Below are positions 39,176-47,360 of a stretch of DNA of 56,604 nt, piece by piece. Position 1 is the stretch's first letter, and every line of letters begins with the position of its first letter. The translations under genes were made by a program, and so were the position numbers. Where the stretch lies: NCBI GenBank assembly GCA_023441105.1, contig JAEZQX010000378.1, positions 1-56,604 on the forward strand, given 5' to 3'. Source of the DNA: Pseudomonadota bacterium (lineage in GTDB: Bacteria > Pseudomonadota > Gammaproteobacteria > Burkholderiales > Burkholderiaceae). The notes under the pieces are model-generated. The model did no database searches. It had not been told where the DNA came from and was given only the letters and a program-made list of their open reading frames with translations.

Positions 39176-40144
39176 ATGAATCGGCTGAAGTCCCTGCTCC
39201 TGGTGACCCTTGTCTGCAGCATGGGCATCCTCGCCACGGCGAACGCGCAAGAATACCCGGACAGAACCGTCAGGCTGGTCGACCCCTACTCTCCCGGCGG
39301 TTCGACCACGGTCGTTTCTCGCGCCCTCTCGCAGAAGTTCACCGAGCTTGCCGGCCAGTCAATGATCGTCGACCACCGGCCGGGTGCCGGCAGCAACATC
39401 GGCAGCGATCTGGTGGCGAAGGCCGAGCCCGACGGCTACACGCTCTTGCTGGGAACCAGCAGCCTGGCCATCAATCCCAGCCTTTACAGCCGGATGCCCT
39501 TCGACCCGATCAAGCACCTGAGCGCGATCACCACGTTGGTGAGCACGCCCAACGTGCTTGCCGTGCACCCTTCGGTGCCGGTCAATTCGGTGAAGGAACT
39601 GATCGAGTATGCAAGAAAGCATCCTGGCAAGCTGAACTACGGTTCTTCAGGGAATGGCGCTACCAATCACATGGCGATGGAGTTGTTCAAGCGGATGGCC
39701 GGAATCGACATCGTGCACATCCCGTTCAAGGGCGGTGCCGACGCGCTTGCCGGCCTGCTTGGCGGCCAGATCCAGGTGATGTTCAATCCTGCATCGACCC
39801 TCGCCCCGCAGGACAAGGCCGGGCGTCTGAAGATGCTTGCCATCGGCAGCACGGAACGGACACGGGGTGTGGACCTGCCGACGATCAGCGAGTCGGGGTT
39901 GCCGGGCTTCGAATCGAGGGTCTGGTTCGGACTCTTTGCTCCGGCTGGAACACCCGAACCCGTCATCGCGAGGCTCAACACCCTGATCAATGCGGCGCTC
40001 AAGGATGAACAGGTCGCGGCGACTTTGGAAAAATCCGGGCTCGCTCCTGTCGGCGGCTCGGCGCAGCAACTCGCCAGCCTTCTGGCCGAGGACACGAAGC
40101 GGTGGGCCGAGGTAGTCAAGGCCTCCGGTGCACGGATCGATTGA
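39176..40144 (+). CDS. Bug/TctC-family periplasmic solute receptor (copy 11), Asp missing from the ligand loop
   Basis: A 322-residue Bug receptor with a Sec signal (MNRLKSLLLVTLVCSMGILA, cleavage at ANAQE). The loop at 37-45 is PYSPGGSTT: Thr stands where the other twelve copies have Asp. The remaining blocks (VDHRPGAGSNIG, PDGYTLLLG, NYGSSGNGATNHM, HIPFKGGADALAGLLGG, FAPAGTPE) match copy 10, its nearest paralogue in the window. AAAGGAGA is 6 bp before the ATG at 39176. Loss of the Asp suggests a changed ligand after duplication. Confidence 0.92.
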   Translation: MNRLKSLLLVTLVCSMGILATANAQEYPDRTVRLVDPYSPGGSTTVVSRALSQKFTELAGQSMIVDHRPGAGSNIGSDLVAKAEPDGYTLLLGTSSLAINPSLYSRMPFDPIKHLSAITTLVSTPNVLAVHPSVPVNSVKELIEYARKHPGKLNYGSSGNGATNHMAMELFKRMAGIDIVHIPFKGGADALAGLLGGQIQVMFNPASTLAPQDKAGRLKMLAIGSTERTRGVDLPTISESGLPGFESRVWFGLFAPAGTPEPVIARLNTLINAALKDEQVAATLEKSGLAPVGGSAQQLASLLAEDTKRWAEVVKASGARID

Positions 40145-40185
40145 CGACGCAGGAACTTGCACAGCACAAGGTAGGCAACGTGGAG

Positions 40186-40872
40186 ATGAAGGCATCGCCA
40201 GCGACGGGGCAAGGGGCCGAGGCACTGCTCCGCTTCACCTATGACAAGCTCAAGGAAGCGATCCTCAGCAATCGCCTGAGGCCCGGCAGCAAGCTGGGGC
40301 ACCAGCTCCTTGCAGAAATGCTGGGCGTATCGCGCACACCGGTGCGCGAGTCGCTTGAAAGGCTTTCTCAGGAGGGCTATGTGACCCACGTGGCGAACCG
40401 CGGCTATTTCGTAGCCGAAATCGATTCGCAGGAGGTTCGCGATCTCTACCAGACCCGGGAGGCACTCGAAGTCTACGCACTGAAGCAGATGCTGGCTCGG
40501 GGCGTCACTCGTGACCTGCGCAAGAAGCTCGATCAGGTGAATGCGCACTACAAGCGCCTGTGTCTCGACAGCCTCAGCCGTGAACGCCTGCTGGTCGACA
40601 GGGACTTCCACCTGACGCTGGCTGGTGGCAGTGGCAATCTGCACCTCGCCCGCACGCTCGCGGGAATCTTCGACCGCCTGATCCTGAAGCGACGCGTCGA
40701 GGGGTTTCACGATACGCGCGGGCTCGCCCCCTATCAGGATCACGTCAGGTTGCTCGACGCGCTTTACTCGGGCGAGGCCGCGGCGGCTGAGCAGGTCCTG
40801 ACCAATCACATCCAGAGTGCCTGCACCAGGTTTCTGGGCTACCTGGACACAGGCACTGCGCCGCTCGGCTGA
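40186..40872 (+). CDS. GntR-family regulator, FadR/FCD subfamily
   Basis: A 228-residue regulator. The N-terminal winged helix includes RFTYDKLKEAILSNRLRPG, MLGVSRTPVRESLERL and NRGYFVAEI. An all-helical FCD effector domain follows, with likely metal ligands Asp138 and His142 (DRDFHLTLA), His186 (YQDHVRLL) and His208 (LTNHIQ). FCD proteins usually bind carboxylates. The ATG at 40186 has AAGGTAGG about 10 bp upstream; a GTG at 40180 is possible. It is embedded in the operon, 41 bp after Bug copy 11, and its stop shares a base with the dehydrogenase start (TGATG), so it probably regulates the operon that contains it. Confidence 0.92.
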   Translation: MKASPATGQGAEALLRFTYDKLKEAILSNRLRPGSKLGHQLLAEMLGVSRTPVRESLERLSQEGYVTHVANRGYFVAEIDSQEVRDLYQTREALEVYALKQMLARGVTRDLRKKLDQVNAHYKRLCLDSLSRERLLVDRDFHLTLAGGSGNLHLARTLAGIFDRLILKRRVEGFHDTRGLAPYQDHVRLLDALYSGEAAAAEQVLTNHIQSACTRFLGYLDTGTAPLG

Positions 40873-41816
40873 TGTCGGCCACCGAAGATTTCCTGCTGCT
40901 TTCGCTGATTCCTCTCGGCGACAAGTACCGGGAGCGGGTTGCGGCGACCTGTGCAGCCGTCTTCCCAGCCGGTACCGGCGAGGCGGATGCCATGATCAGC
41001 CGCCACGGCCACCGGGCAAGGGGCGTCCTGACCAACGGAGTCATCGGTCTCACATCCACGCAGCTCGACCGGATGGCACGCCTGGAGATCGTCTGCATCC
41101 TGGGCGCCGGCTACGAAGCCGTCGACCTCGAAGCGATCCGGCGTCGATGCATCCGGATCTGCCATGGGCCCGGGACCAATACGGAGGCGGTCGCCGATCA
41201 CGCGCTTGGACTGCTCCTCTCGCTGACACGCGCCATCCCCAGGTTGGACCAGAAGATCCGCCAGGGAGGCTGGAAAGACGAGGAGGAACGGCTTTCGATC
41301 CTCGCGGGAAAAAACCTCGGGATCTTCGGCCTGGGAAGGATCGGCAGAGCAATTGCGGTCCGCGCCAAGGGCTTCGGTCCCATCGTCGGCTATGCCAGTC
41401 GCAATCGACGCGATGACACCGAGCTGACCTGGTTTCCATCACTGACGGAACTGGCAGCCTGGTCAGACTTCCTTGTCATCTCGGCGCCAGGCATGCCCGA
41501 AACCTTTCATGCGGTGGACCAGCAGGTCCTCGGCGCCCTCGGTTCCGGCGGCTATCTCGTCAACGTGGGACGCGGCTCGATCGTCGATACGAAAGCGCTC
41601 ATCGCCGCCCTCGAGGCTCGGTCGATTGCCGGTGCCGCACTCGACGTCTTCGAGGACGAACCCTCCGTGCCTCAAGAACTGCGGACACTGCCGAACGTGG
41701 TGCTGACGCCGCACGCGGCCGGGCGTTCACCTGAGTCGAGGGATGCCATGATCGACTTGCTTGTCAGGAACGTGCGACTGCACCGCGCCGGTAGACCGCT
41801 TCTGACGCCCCTGTAG
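40872..41816 (+). CDS. D-isomer-specific 2-hydroxyacid dehydrogenase
   Basis: A 314-residue NAD(P)-dependent enzyme for 2-hydroxy/2-oxo acids. The dinucleotide motif is GIFGLGRIGRAIA. The catalytic residues are Arg in VNVGRGSIVD, Glu in FEDEPSVP and His in LTPHAAG. ILGAGYEAVDLEA is the substrate-domain hallmark. It is closer to glyoxylate/hydroxypyruvate reductase-type proteins than the one at 17452, which has altered TARAALVD. The start overlaps the GntR stop by one base. It ends this transcript unit; a GC palindrome follows 4 bp later. Confidence 0.92.
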   Translation: MSATEDFLLLSLIPLGDKYRERVAATCAAVFPAGTGEADAMISRHGHRARGVLTNGVIGLTSTQLDRMARLEIVCILGAGYEAVDLEAIRRRCIRICHGPGTNTEAVADHALGLLLSLTRAIPRLDQKIRQGGWKDEEERLSILAGKNLGIFGLGRIGRAIAVRAKGFGPIVGYASRNRRDDTELTWFPSLTELAAWSDFLVISAPGMPETFHAVDQQVLGALGSGGYLVNVGRGSIVDTKALIAALEARSIAGAALDVFEDEPSVPQELRTLPNVVLTPHAAGRSPESRDAMIDLLVRNVRLHRAGRPLLTPL

Positions 41817-41820
41817 GTTG

Positions 41821-41832
41821 GCCGCGCGCGGC
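41821..41832. terminator. 12-bp GC palindrome GCCGCGCGCGGC after the dehydrogenase
   Basis: A perfectly self-complementary 12-mer begins 4 bp after the stop codon at 41816. It is followed by GGCGC-T-GCGCC at about 41830-41840. It could end the long plus-strand operon, but there is no U-tract and pure GC repeats arise easily in this genome. The rest of the 215-bp gap to 42031 shows no supported gene. Confidence 0.3.
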
Positions 41833-42031
41833 GCTGCGCCCTGTTTGCCGCTGCGCACAACGATATTCCCGCCTTCTCCTTCCGATCGAGCCGCGATGCT
41901 TGTCTAGGCTTGGAATCTGGAGGAGGATGCTGGCGAGAGCAGCCTCATGAAGGCGGTAGCCGAATCCGGCGGGATCGATTCCGACGCCCCCGTGGCGCTG
42001 CTTCGTTCAAACAAAAGACAGGAGACGTGAA

Positions 42032-43015
42032 TTGAAACGTGTGACAGCATGGCTCACTGCAGCGGCACTCACTGCCCTCTCGGTCCCGCAGCTTGCCCAG
42101 GCCCAGGCCGACTATCCCAACCGCGTCGTCAAGATCATCGTGCCCTACGCCCCCGGTACGTCACCCGATGTCGTCGCGCGCCATCTCGCGGATCGGCTGA
42201 CGCCAGCGCTGGGTAATTCGGTCATCATCGACAACCGCCCCGGCGCCGGCGGCATGATCGGGGCCGAGCAAGCGGCGATTGCGCCCAACGACGGCTACCA
42301 CCTGTTCTTCACGGTCAAGGGCGTCATGGCGATCGTTCCGCATGTGTACCCGAGCGCGAAGTTCAAGCCCTTGAAGGACTTCAAGGCGGTCACCGAGATC
42401 CTGCAGGTACCGCACCTCATCGTCGCCACTAATGGCGCGCCCTTCAACGACATGAAGGGGATGGTCGAATACGCCAAGCAGCACCCGGGCAAGCTGAATT
42501 ACGCCTCCAACGGGGTCGGCTCGCATCCCCATGTCGGCATGGAGACGATCGCCGGCAGTCTCGGCATCAAGCTCACGCATGTGCCCTACAAGGGCGTGCC
42601 GACTGTGGACCTGATGGCCGGCGTCGTCGACTTGCAGCTCGAAGCTTCAACCACATCGATTCCCAACATCAAGGCCGGCAAGATCAAGGCACTGGCCACC
42701 TCCGGCCCGGAGCGCATCCCCGCGCTGCCGGATCTGCCGACTTTGACGGAGTTCCGCGCGGACCTCGACCCGGCCGGTGCCACGGGCAATTCCTGGCACG
42801 CCATCTTCGCGCCGGCCGGCACCCCGGATGCGATCGTCGCCCGCCTCAACAAGGAGATCGTCGCCATCGTGAAGAAGCAGGACATGCAGGACAAGCTGCG
42901 TGAGCTGGGGCTGACTCCCACCGGGACTTCGGCGGCACATCTCGAGAAGAACATGGCTGCCGACTACGACTACTGGGGCAAGATCGTGCGCGGGCTCAAC
43001 ATCAAGCTGGAGTGA
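42032..43015 (+). CDS. Bug/TctC-family periplasmic solute receptor (copy 12), TTG start
   Basis: A 327-residue Bug receptor with a Sec signal (KRVTAWLTAAALTALSV, cleavage near AQAQA). The ligand loop PYAPGTSPD at 38-46 lacks the second Gly. VIIDNRPGAGGMIG, NDGYHLFFT, HPGKLNYASNGVGSHPH, HVPYKGVPTVDLMAG and FAPAGTPD follow. The C-terminus ends in a long DYDYWGKIVRGLNIKLE. The start is a TTG at 42032, 7 bp after AGGAGA, retaining the basic residues of the signal; a GTG at 42041 is an alternative. It stands alone after a 215-bp gap. Its stop is 4 bp from the stop of the converging ModA-like gene. Confidence 0.9.
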   Translation: MKRVTAWLTAAALTALSVPQLAQAQADYPNRVVKIIVPYAPGTSPDVVARHLADRLTPALGNSVIIDNRPGAGGMIGAEQAAIAPNDGYHLFFTVKGVMAIVPHVYPSAKFKPLKDFKAVTEILQVPHLIVATNGAPFNDMKGMVEYAKQHPGKLNYASNGVGSHPHVGMETIAGSLGIKLTHVPYKGVPTVDLMAGVVDLQLEASTTSIPNIKAGKIKALATSGPERIPALPDLPTLTEFRADLDPAGATGNSWHAIFAPAGTPDAIVARLNKEIVAIVKKQDMQDKLRELGLTPTGTSAAHLEKNMAADYDYWGKIVRGLNIKLE

Positions 43016-43019
43016 CCGG

Positions 43020-43742
43020 CTACGGCAGCGGGCCGAAGCCGCCGTCACGACGCAACTGTTCGCTGCCCTGACCGGCTATGTCGTCGATGAAGGCCTGGGC
43101 GAGCGCCGGCAGGCGGGGATCGCGCACGATGGCGGCGCTGTAGAGGGTGGCGAGCTCGAACTCGGCCGGCAGCTCACCGATCAAGGTGACTCCCGGCGTG
43201 TAGTTGATCTCGGTCACCTGCGTGCACCCGATCATCCCGGGTCCTTCACTCGCCGCCAGCTCGCCCATGGCGGTCGCCCCGTTGGGGAAGGTCCTGAACC
43301 GCGGCTCCAGCTCTTCCAGGATGCCGAGCTTGCGCAGGACGCCCGCGAAGTGGATGCCCGCGGTGGAACGGAGGGGGTCGGGAAAGAACACGCCGCGGCT
43401 GGAAAGCAGCAGCGACTTGAGCGATGCGCCATCCGCGACCGTCGGCGCAACTTCGCCGCTTCTCACTGCGATGCCGGTGCGCACCATGCCGATGGGCGTG
43501 CACGAATCCGCCCGGAGGAGCCCATCCGTGACCAGTGTCTGGATCATCGAGTCGGTCACGATCATAACGTCCGCCGGCTCCCCGCCCAGCAGGAGCTCCT
43601 TCAGCGCACCGACTGCACCGAACCGGCCCTCCACCGCTGCGCCGGTCCGTTCAGTGAACTCCGGCTGCAGGGCCTTGACCAGGCCCTGTACCGCACCGGC
43701 GCAAAGCAAATGCAGCCGCGCTTCCTTCTCACCCTGACTCAT
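43020..43742 (-). CDS. ModA-like substrate-binding domain protein without a signal peptide
   Basis: This 240-residue protein resembles molybdate-type periplasmic binding proteins: LHLLCAGAVQGLVKALQPEF, FGAVGALKELLLGGEPADVMIVTD and GVFFPDPLRSTAGIHFAGVL. It starts MSQGEKEARLHLL with no hydrophobic leader, so it would stay in the cytoplasm unless a start was missed; the upstream sequence belongs to the Bug gene. No modB or modC lies nearby. Leaderless relatives could act as sensors, by analogy with effector domains of regulators. The ATG at 43742 is preceded by a GTG in frame. It is 25 bp after Bug copy 13. Confidence 0.78.
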   Translation of the reverse strand: MSQGEKEARLHLLCAGAVQGLVKALQPEFTERTGAAVEGRFGAVGALKELLLGGEPADVMIVTDSMIQTLVTDGLLRADSCTPIGMVRTGIAVRSGEVAPTVADGASLKSLLLSSRGVFFPDPLRSTAGIHFAGVLRKLGILEELEPRFRTFPNGATAMGELAASEGPGMIGCTQVTEINYTPGVTLIGELPAEFELATLYSAAIVRDPRLPALAQAFIDDIAGQGSEQLRRDGGFGPLP

Positions 43743-43767
43743 CACACCATTCCAATCGGCGGGGACA

Positions 43768-44766
43768 TCATTGTCCAGGCTTGGCGCCGGATATCCGCAC
43801 CACGTTCGCCCACTTCGCGATGTCCCCCTCGAGATAGCGGGCGAATTCCGAGGTGCTCATCGACATGGCGGCCGCGCCCTGCCCGGCCCAGGCCTGGCGG
43901 ATCTGCGGATCGTCGACGATCCTGCGCACCTCGGCATTGAGCCGCTCGATGACCTGAGACGGCACGCCCTTGGGCGCCATCAACCCGAGCCAGATGGTCG
44001 CCTCGTACCCCGGCACCCCACTTTCCGCTATCGTCGGCACGTCGGGCAGAACCGGTGAGCGCTTCAGGCCCGTCGTGCCGATAGCCTTGACCCGGCCGGA
44101 AGCGACATGAGGGGCCATCGTCGGAATCGCATCGAACATCATGTCGACCTGGCCGCCAAGTACGTCGGTCCGCGCGCTGGCGCTGCCCTTGTAGGGCACA
44201 TGGATGATCGACACCCCGGCCATTGCCTTGAAGAGCTCGCCCGCCATGTGGTACGGAGTGCCGGGGCCCGAGGAGGCGTAAGTCATGCCGTCGGGCTTCT
44301 CCTTTGCCCGTGCCAGCAGATCGGCGAGGTCCTTCACCGGCAGCCCGCTGCGGGCCACCAGCACCAGGTCCGAATAGTTCAGCGGCGCGATCGGTTCGAA
44401 ATCTCGCAGCAATGCATACGGCTTGTTCGGGATCAGCGATTCGTTCACCGTGTGGGCGTTCGACATGAGCAGCAGGGTGTAGCCATCGGCCGTGGCGTTG
44501 GCGGCAGCTTCCGTGCCGATCACGGAACCGGCACCCGGACGGTTCTCGACGACGAAATTGCCGCCCATGGCCTCCTGCAACCGCTGCCCGACCGCCCGCC
44601 CGTAGACGTCCGCCGGGCCGCCAGCGGCGAAGGGCACGATGATCCTCACGGGTCGGGCCGGATACGACTGCGCGAACAGAGACGGACAAGGAAGAAGGGC
44701 GAGCACGCCGGCGGGCAGCGAGGTGAAGACGAACTCGCGACGGGTAAGACGAATGTGCTCCGACAT
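43768..44766 (-). CDS. Bug/TctC-family receptor (copy 13) with twin-arginine signal
   Basis: A 332-residue Bug receptor. The leader contains LTRREFVFTSLPAG, an almost perfect Tat motif (T-R-R-E-F-V-F), cleaved near SLFAQS, so the protein is probably exported folded. The ligand loop is PFAAGGPAD at 45-53. FVVENRPGAGSVIG, ADGYTLLLM, TYASSGPGTPYHM, HVPYKGSASARTDVLGG and MAPKGVP follow. GGAGA lies 6 bp before the ATG at 44766; in-frame ATGs at 44778 and 44781 lack this spacing. It follows the cytochrome c / PQQ dehydrogenase pair by 83 bp, the only Bug gene here linked to respiratory oxidation. Confidence 0.92.
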   Translation of the reverse strand: MSEHIRLTRREFVFTSLPAGVLALLPCPSLFAQSYPARPVRIIVPFAAGGPADVYGRAVGQRLQEAMGGNFVVENRPGAGSVIGTEAAANATADGYTLLLMSNAHTVNESLIPNKPYALLRDFEPIAPLNYSDLVLVARSGLPVKDLADLLARAKEKPDGMTYASSGPGTPYHMAGELFKAMAGVSIIHVPYKGSASARTDVLGGQVDMMFDAIPTMAPHVASGRVKAIGTTGLKRSPVLPDVPTIAESGVPGYEATIWLGLMAPKGVPSQVIERLNAEVRRIVDDPQIRQAWAGQGAAAMSMSTSEFARYLEGDIAKWANVVRISGAKPGQ

Positions 44767-44849
44767 GCCGGTCTCCATCATCGTTCTTCCGCGGGCGGGC
44801 CCGGCGGCACCACAGGTTGCGCTCGGGCACGCGGATCGGCCATTGCCTG

Positions 44850-45464
44850 CTAAAGACCCGCCAGGTAATGCGCCACGTTCTCGATGTCCTCGTCGCTCAT
44901 CGTGTTGGCGACGCTGGTCATGCTGCCCCCGTCGTTGGCGCGCCGCCGCGCCTTGAAGTCCTGCAACTGCTTCACGATGTAATCGAAGTTCTGCCCGGCG
45001 ACCCGCGGTATCTCGTTCTGCCCGGCGAAGCCGCCGAGATGACACATCGTGCAGAGCGTCTCCGACGCCTTGAGCTTGCCGATGGCAGCCTTCTCCGGGT
45101 CCGGCTGGAAGGTCTGCCGCGGCGGCGGGCGGCGGGCGTAGAAGTCCGCCAACTCGCGCATCTCTTCCCGGCTGAGGTCGGCCGCCAGCGGAGTCATCAG
45201 CGGGTCGCTGCGACGACCGGCCTGGAAATCGCGCAGCTGCAGGTAGAGGTAGCGCGAGGTCTGGCCTGCGAGAATCGGATAGAGCGGCTGTCCGACGACG
45301 TTGGCGCCGTGGCAGGCTTCGCAGACGCCGGCCTTGGCCGGCACCGCGTCGCCGGGACCGGCGGCGGCACCCTGTCCCGCCGCGCCGCCTGCGCCAGTTG
45401 GCAGCAGGCCGGCGACTGCGAGCGCCAGCCCGACGAGGCCGGCGTGCGAAGCCCGAGGGCTCAA
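44850..45464 (-). CDS. Di-heme cytochrome c (c4-like), TTG start
   Basis: A 204-residue periplasmic cytochrome with two heme sites: CEACH at 48-52 and CTMCH at 138-142. Met ligand candidates follow in [12 protein letters not shown] and [12 protein letters not shown]. The N-terminus [20 protein letters not shown] is a signal peptide. No ATG fits; the TTG at 45464 overlaps the dehydrogenase stop as TTGA. It should accept electrons from the PQQ dehydrogenase upstream and pass them to the oxidase. The order dehydrogenase then cytochrome c is normal for quinoprotein alcohol oxidation. Confidence 0.9.
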   Translation of the reverse strand: MSPRASHAGLVGLALAVAGLLPTGAGGAAGQGAAAGPGDAVPAKAGVCEACHGANVVGQPLYPILAGQTSRYLYLQLRDFQAGRRSDPLMTPLAADLSREEMRELADFYARRPPPRQTFQPDPEKAAIGKLKASETLCTMCHLGGFAGQNEIPRVAGQNFDYIVKQLQDFKARRRANDGGSMTSVANTMSDEDIENVAHYLAGL

Positions 45465-47194
45465 GGCAGGCTGAACACGATCACCGTGTTGCCGCGCTTG
45501 AAGTCCAGTTGCGTGTTGCCACCGGCGGCGACCGCGACGTACTGCTTGCCGTTCACGGTATACGAGACCGCCGGTGCATTCACCCCGGCGCCGCACTGGT
45601 ATTCCCAGAGCATCTTCCCGGTCTCGGCATCGAAGGCGCGGAACAAGCCATTCCCTTCGCCGTTGAACACCAGGTTGCCGGCAGTGGCGAGCACGCCGCC
45701 GATCAGCGGCTGCTCGGTATCGAACTTCCAGGCGACCTTGCCGGTGTCCACGTTGACCGCGGCGAGCCGGCCCCATTGCTTCTCGGCCGGGATCACCTTG
45801 AAGGCGCCGCCCAACCAGAGCTTGCCGCCCGGATACTTCGCCTCCTCGACGTGGTAGGTCATGGGCTGGTGCAGGTTGGCGGCATAGGCGAGCCGCAGCT
45901 TGGGATTGAAGGCCATGGGGCTCCATTCCACCCCGCCGTTCGCGCCGGGAAGCATGCGCGCACCTTCCTTGGTCGGCAGCACCCACATGTCCTCCTGCGG
46001 GATCATCGCCTCGCTGAACCGGATCAGCTCGCCGGTTTCGCGGTCATGGACATAGACGTGCCCGGTCTTGCCGCCATGCAGCGCGACCTTGCGCATCTTG
46101 CCATCCTTGCCCATCGCCTCGGTCAGGATCACCGGCGACACCGCGTCGAGGTCCCACACGTCGTGTGCGACGTACTGGAAGTGCCACTTGTACGTGCCCT
46201 TGTCGAGATCGACGGCGACGATCGAGTCGGTGTACAGGTTGTCTCCGGGACGTTCGGCTCCGTAGAGGTCGGGACTGGGATTGCCGACGACGAAGAACAC
46301 GGTCCGGCTGTCCCGGTCCACTGCAGGCGCCATCCAGACACCGCCGCCGAGCGTCTTGTAGAAATCACCGCCCTCGGCGAATCGCGCCTTCTCCGCCTCA
46401 ATGTTCCGCTTCATGTCGCGGTTGGTCGCATCGTTGACCGCCCACACCCCTTCGTGCCCCTTCTCCGGGATGGTGAAGAATGTCCACAGGAGCTTCCCGT
46501 CGCTGGCGTCGAATGCCTTGACGAAGCCGCGGATGCCGTACTCGCCGCCGTTGGTGCCGATCAGGATCTTGCCGTCGACCGCAACCGGCGCCATCGTTTC
46601 CGAATAGCCAAGTTCGGGATCTGCAATCTCCTTGGCCCAGAGCACCTTCCCGCTCTTCGCATCGAGCGCGATCAGTTGCGCGTCCAGCGTTCCCATGAAG
46701 AGGCGGTCGCCCATGATGGCGACACCGCGGTTGTTGGGGCCGCAGCAGTAGGTGGTGACCGGCCCCATCTTGTGCTTGTAGTGCCAGAACTCCTTGCCGG
46801 TGACCGCATCGAGTGCATAGACATGGTTGTAGGACGTGGTGATGTACATGATTCCATCGACCACGATCGGCGCCGTCTCCATCGACTCGAGCACTTCGGT
46901 CTGGAAGCTGAACGCTGGCCTAAGCTGCGCAACGTTGCCGGCATTGATCTGTGCCGCCGGGTAGTAGCGCGTCTGGGAATAGCTCATGTTGGAGTGCAGG
47001 AAGTTGACGCCGTCGCCATCCGCGCCGTCCAACTGACCCTGGGAAACGGAAATGGCCTTCGGCACTTCGACGCCGGTCAGCGCCGGCTTGCCGGTGACTT
47101 CCGCCTGAGGGAACACCGCAACCGGCAACGTGCACAGGGCACCGCCGGCAAGCATGGCAATCAAACGGGAGCACGAGAATCGATTCCGATCCAT
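45461..47194 (-). CDS. PQQ-dependent (quinoprotein) alcohol dehydrogenase with lanthanide-type Asp pair
   Basis: A 577-residue periplasmic beta-propeller enzyme that oxidises alcohols to aldehydes with PQQ. The vicinal disulfide is Cys150-Cys151 ([11 protein letters not shown]), metal ligands are Glu218 (GGEYGIRG) and Asn305 (VVGNPSPD), and the catalytic Asp348 lies in AHDVWDLD. Two residues later is Asp350, the extra ligand found in lanthanide-dependent XoxF/PedH/ExaF enzymes and absent (Ala or Ser) in calcium-dependent ones. CAGGAGACAGCT precedes the ATG at 47194, giving a signal peptide ending near VFPQA. The downstream cytochrome overlaps by 4 bp. Substrate (methanol or larger alcohol) is open. 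Confidence 0.93.
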   Translation of the reverse strand: MDRNRFSCSRLIAMLAGGALCTLPVAVFPQAEVTGKPALTGVEVPKAISVSQGQLDGADGDGVNFLHSNMSYSQTRYYPAAQINAGNVAQLRPAFSFQTEVLESMETAPIVVDGIMYITTSYNHVYALDAVTGKEFWHYKHKMGPVTTYCCGPNNRGVAIMGDRLFMGTLDAQLIALDAKSGKVLWAKEIADPELGYSETMAPVAVDGKILIGTNGGEYGIRGFVKAFDASDGKLLWTFFTIPEKGHEGVWAVNDATNRDMKRNIEAEKARFAEGGDFYKTLGGGVWMAPAVDRDSRTVFFVVGNPSPDLYGAERPGDNLYTDSIVAVDLDKGTYKWHFQYVAHDVWDLDAVSPVILTEAMGKDGKMRKVALHGGKTGHVYVHDRETGELIRFSEAMIPQEDMWVLPTKEGARMLPGANGGVEWSPMAFNPKLRLAYAANLHQPMTYHVEEAKYPGGKLWLGGAFKVIPAEKQWGRLAAVNVDTGKVAWKFDTEQPLIGGVLATAGNLVFNGEGNGLFRAFDAETGKMLWEYQCGAGVNAPAVSYTVNGKQYVAVAAGGNTQLDFKRGNTVIVFSLP

Positions 47195-47360
47195 AGCTGT
47201 CTCCTGGGTTCGTTCATCAGCCGCGGCATGGCGCTGCACTTGCAATCGTAGTCAGATTGGAGTTCACTGGATAGACAAACTTTGCTTCATCCAGCCGGTG
47301 CGAAACCGCCGCGGGCCAGGGATCTCCAGTGCGCCTTGAAGTCACGAGAGGTAACAATCC

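Noticed and set aside
41947..42030. 27-codon ORF (MKAVAESGG...) just before Bug copy 12
   Set aside because: It ends 1 bp before the TTG start of the receptor and could be a leader peptide, but it has no ribosome-binding site and no recognisable attenuator. Its codons include the receptor's own Shine-Dalgarno.
45398..47251. 617-codon plus-strand frame opposite the PQQ dehydrogenase
   Set aside because: The minus-strand protein has the disulfide, metal ligands and catalytic Asp of a quinoprotein. The plus-strand frame is rich in His/Arg/Asp, typical of an antisense shadow.
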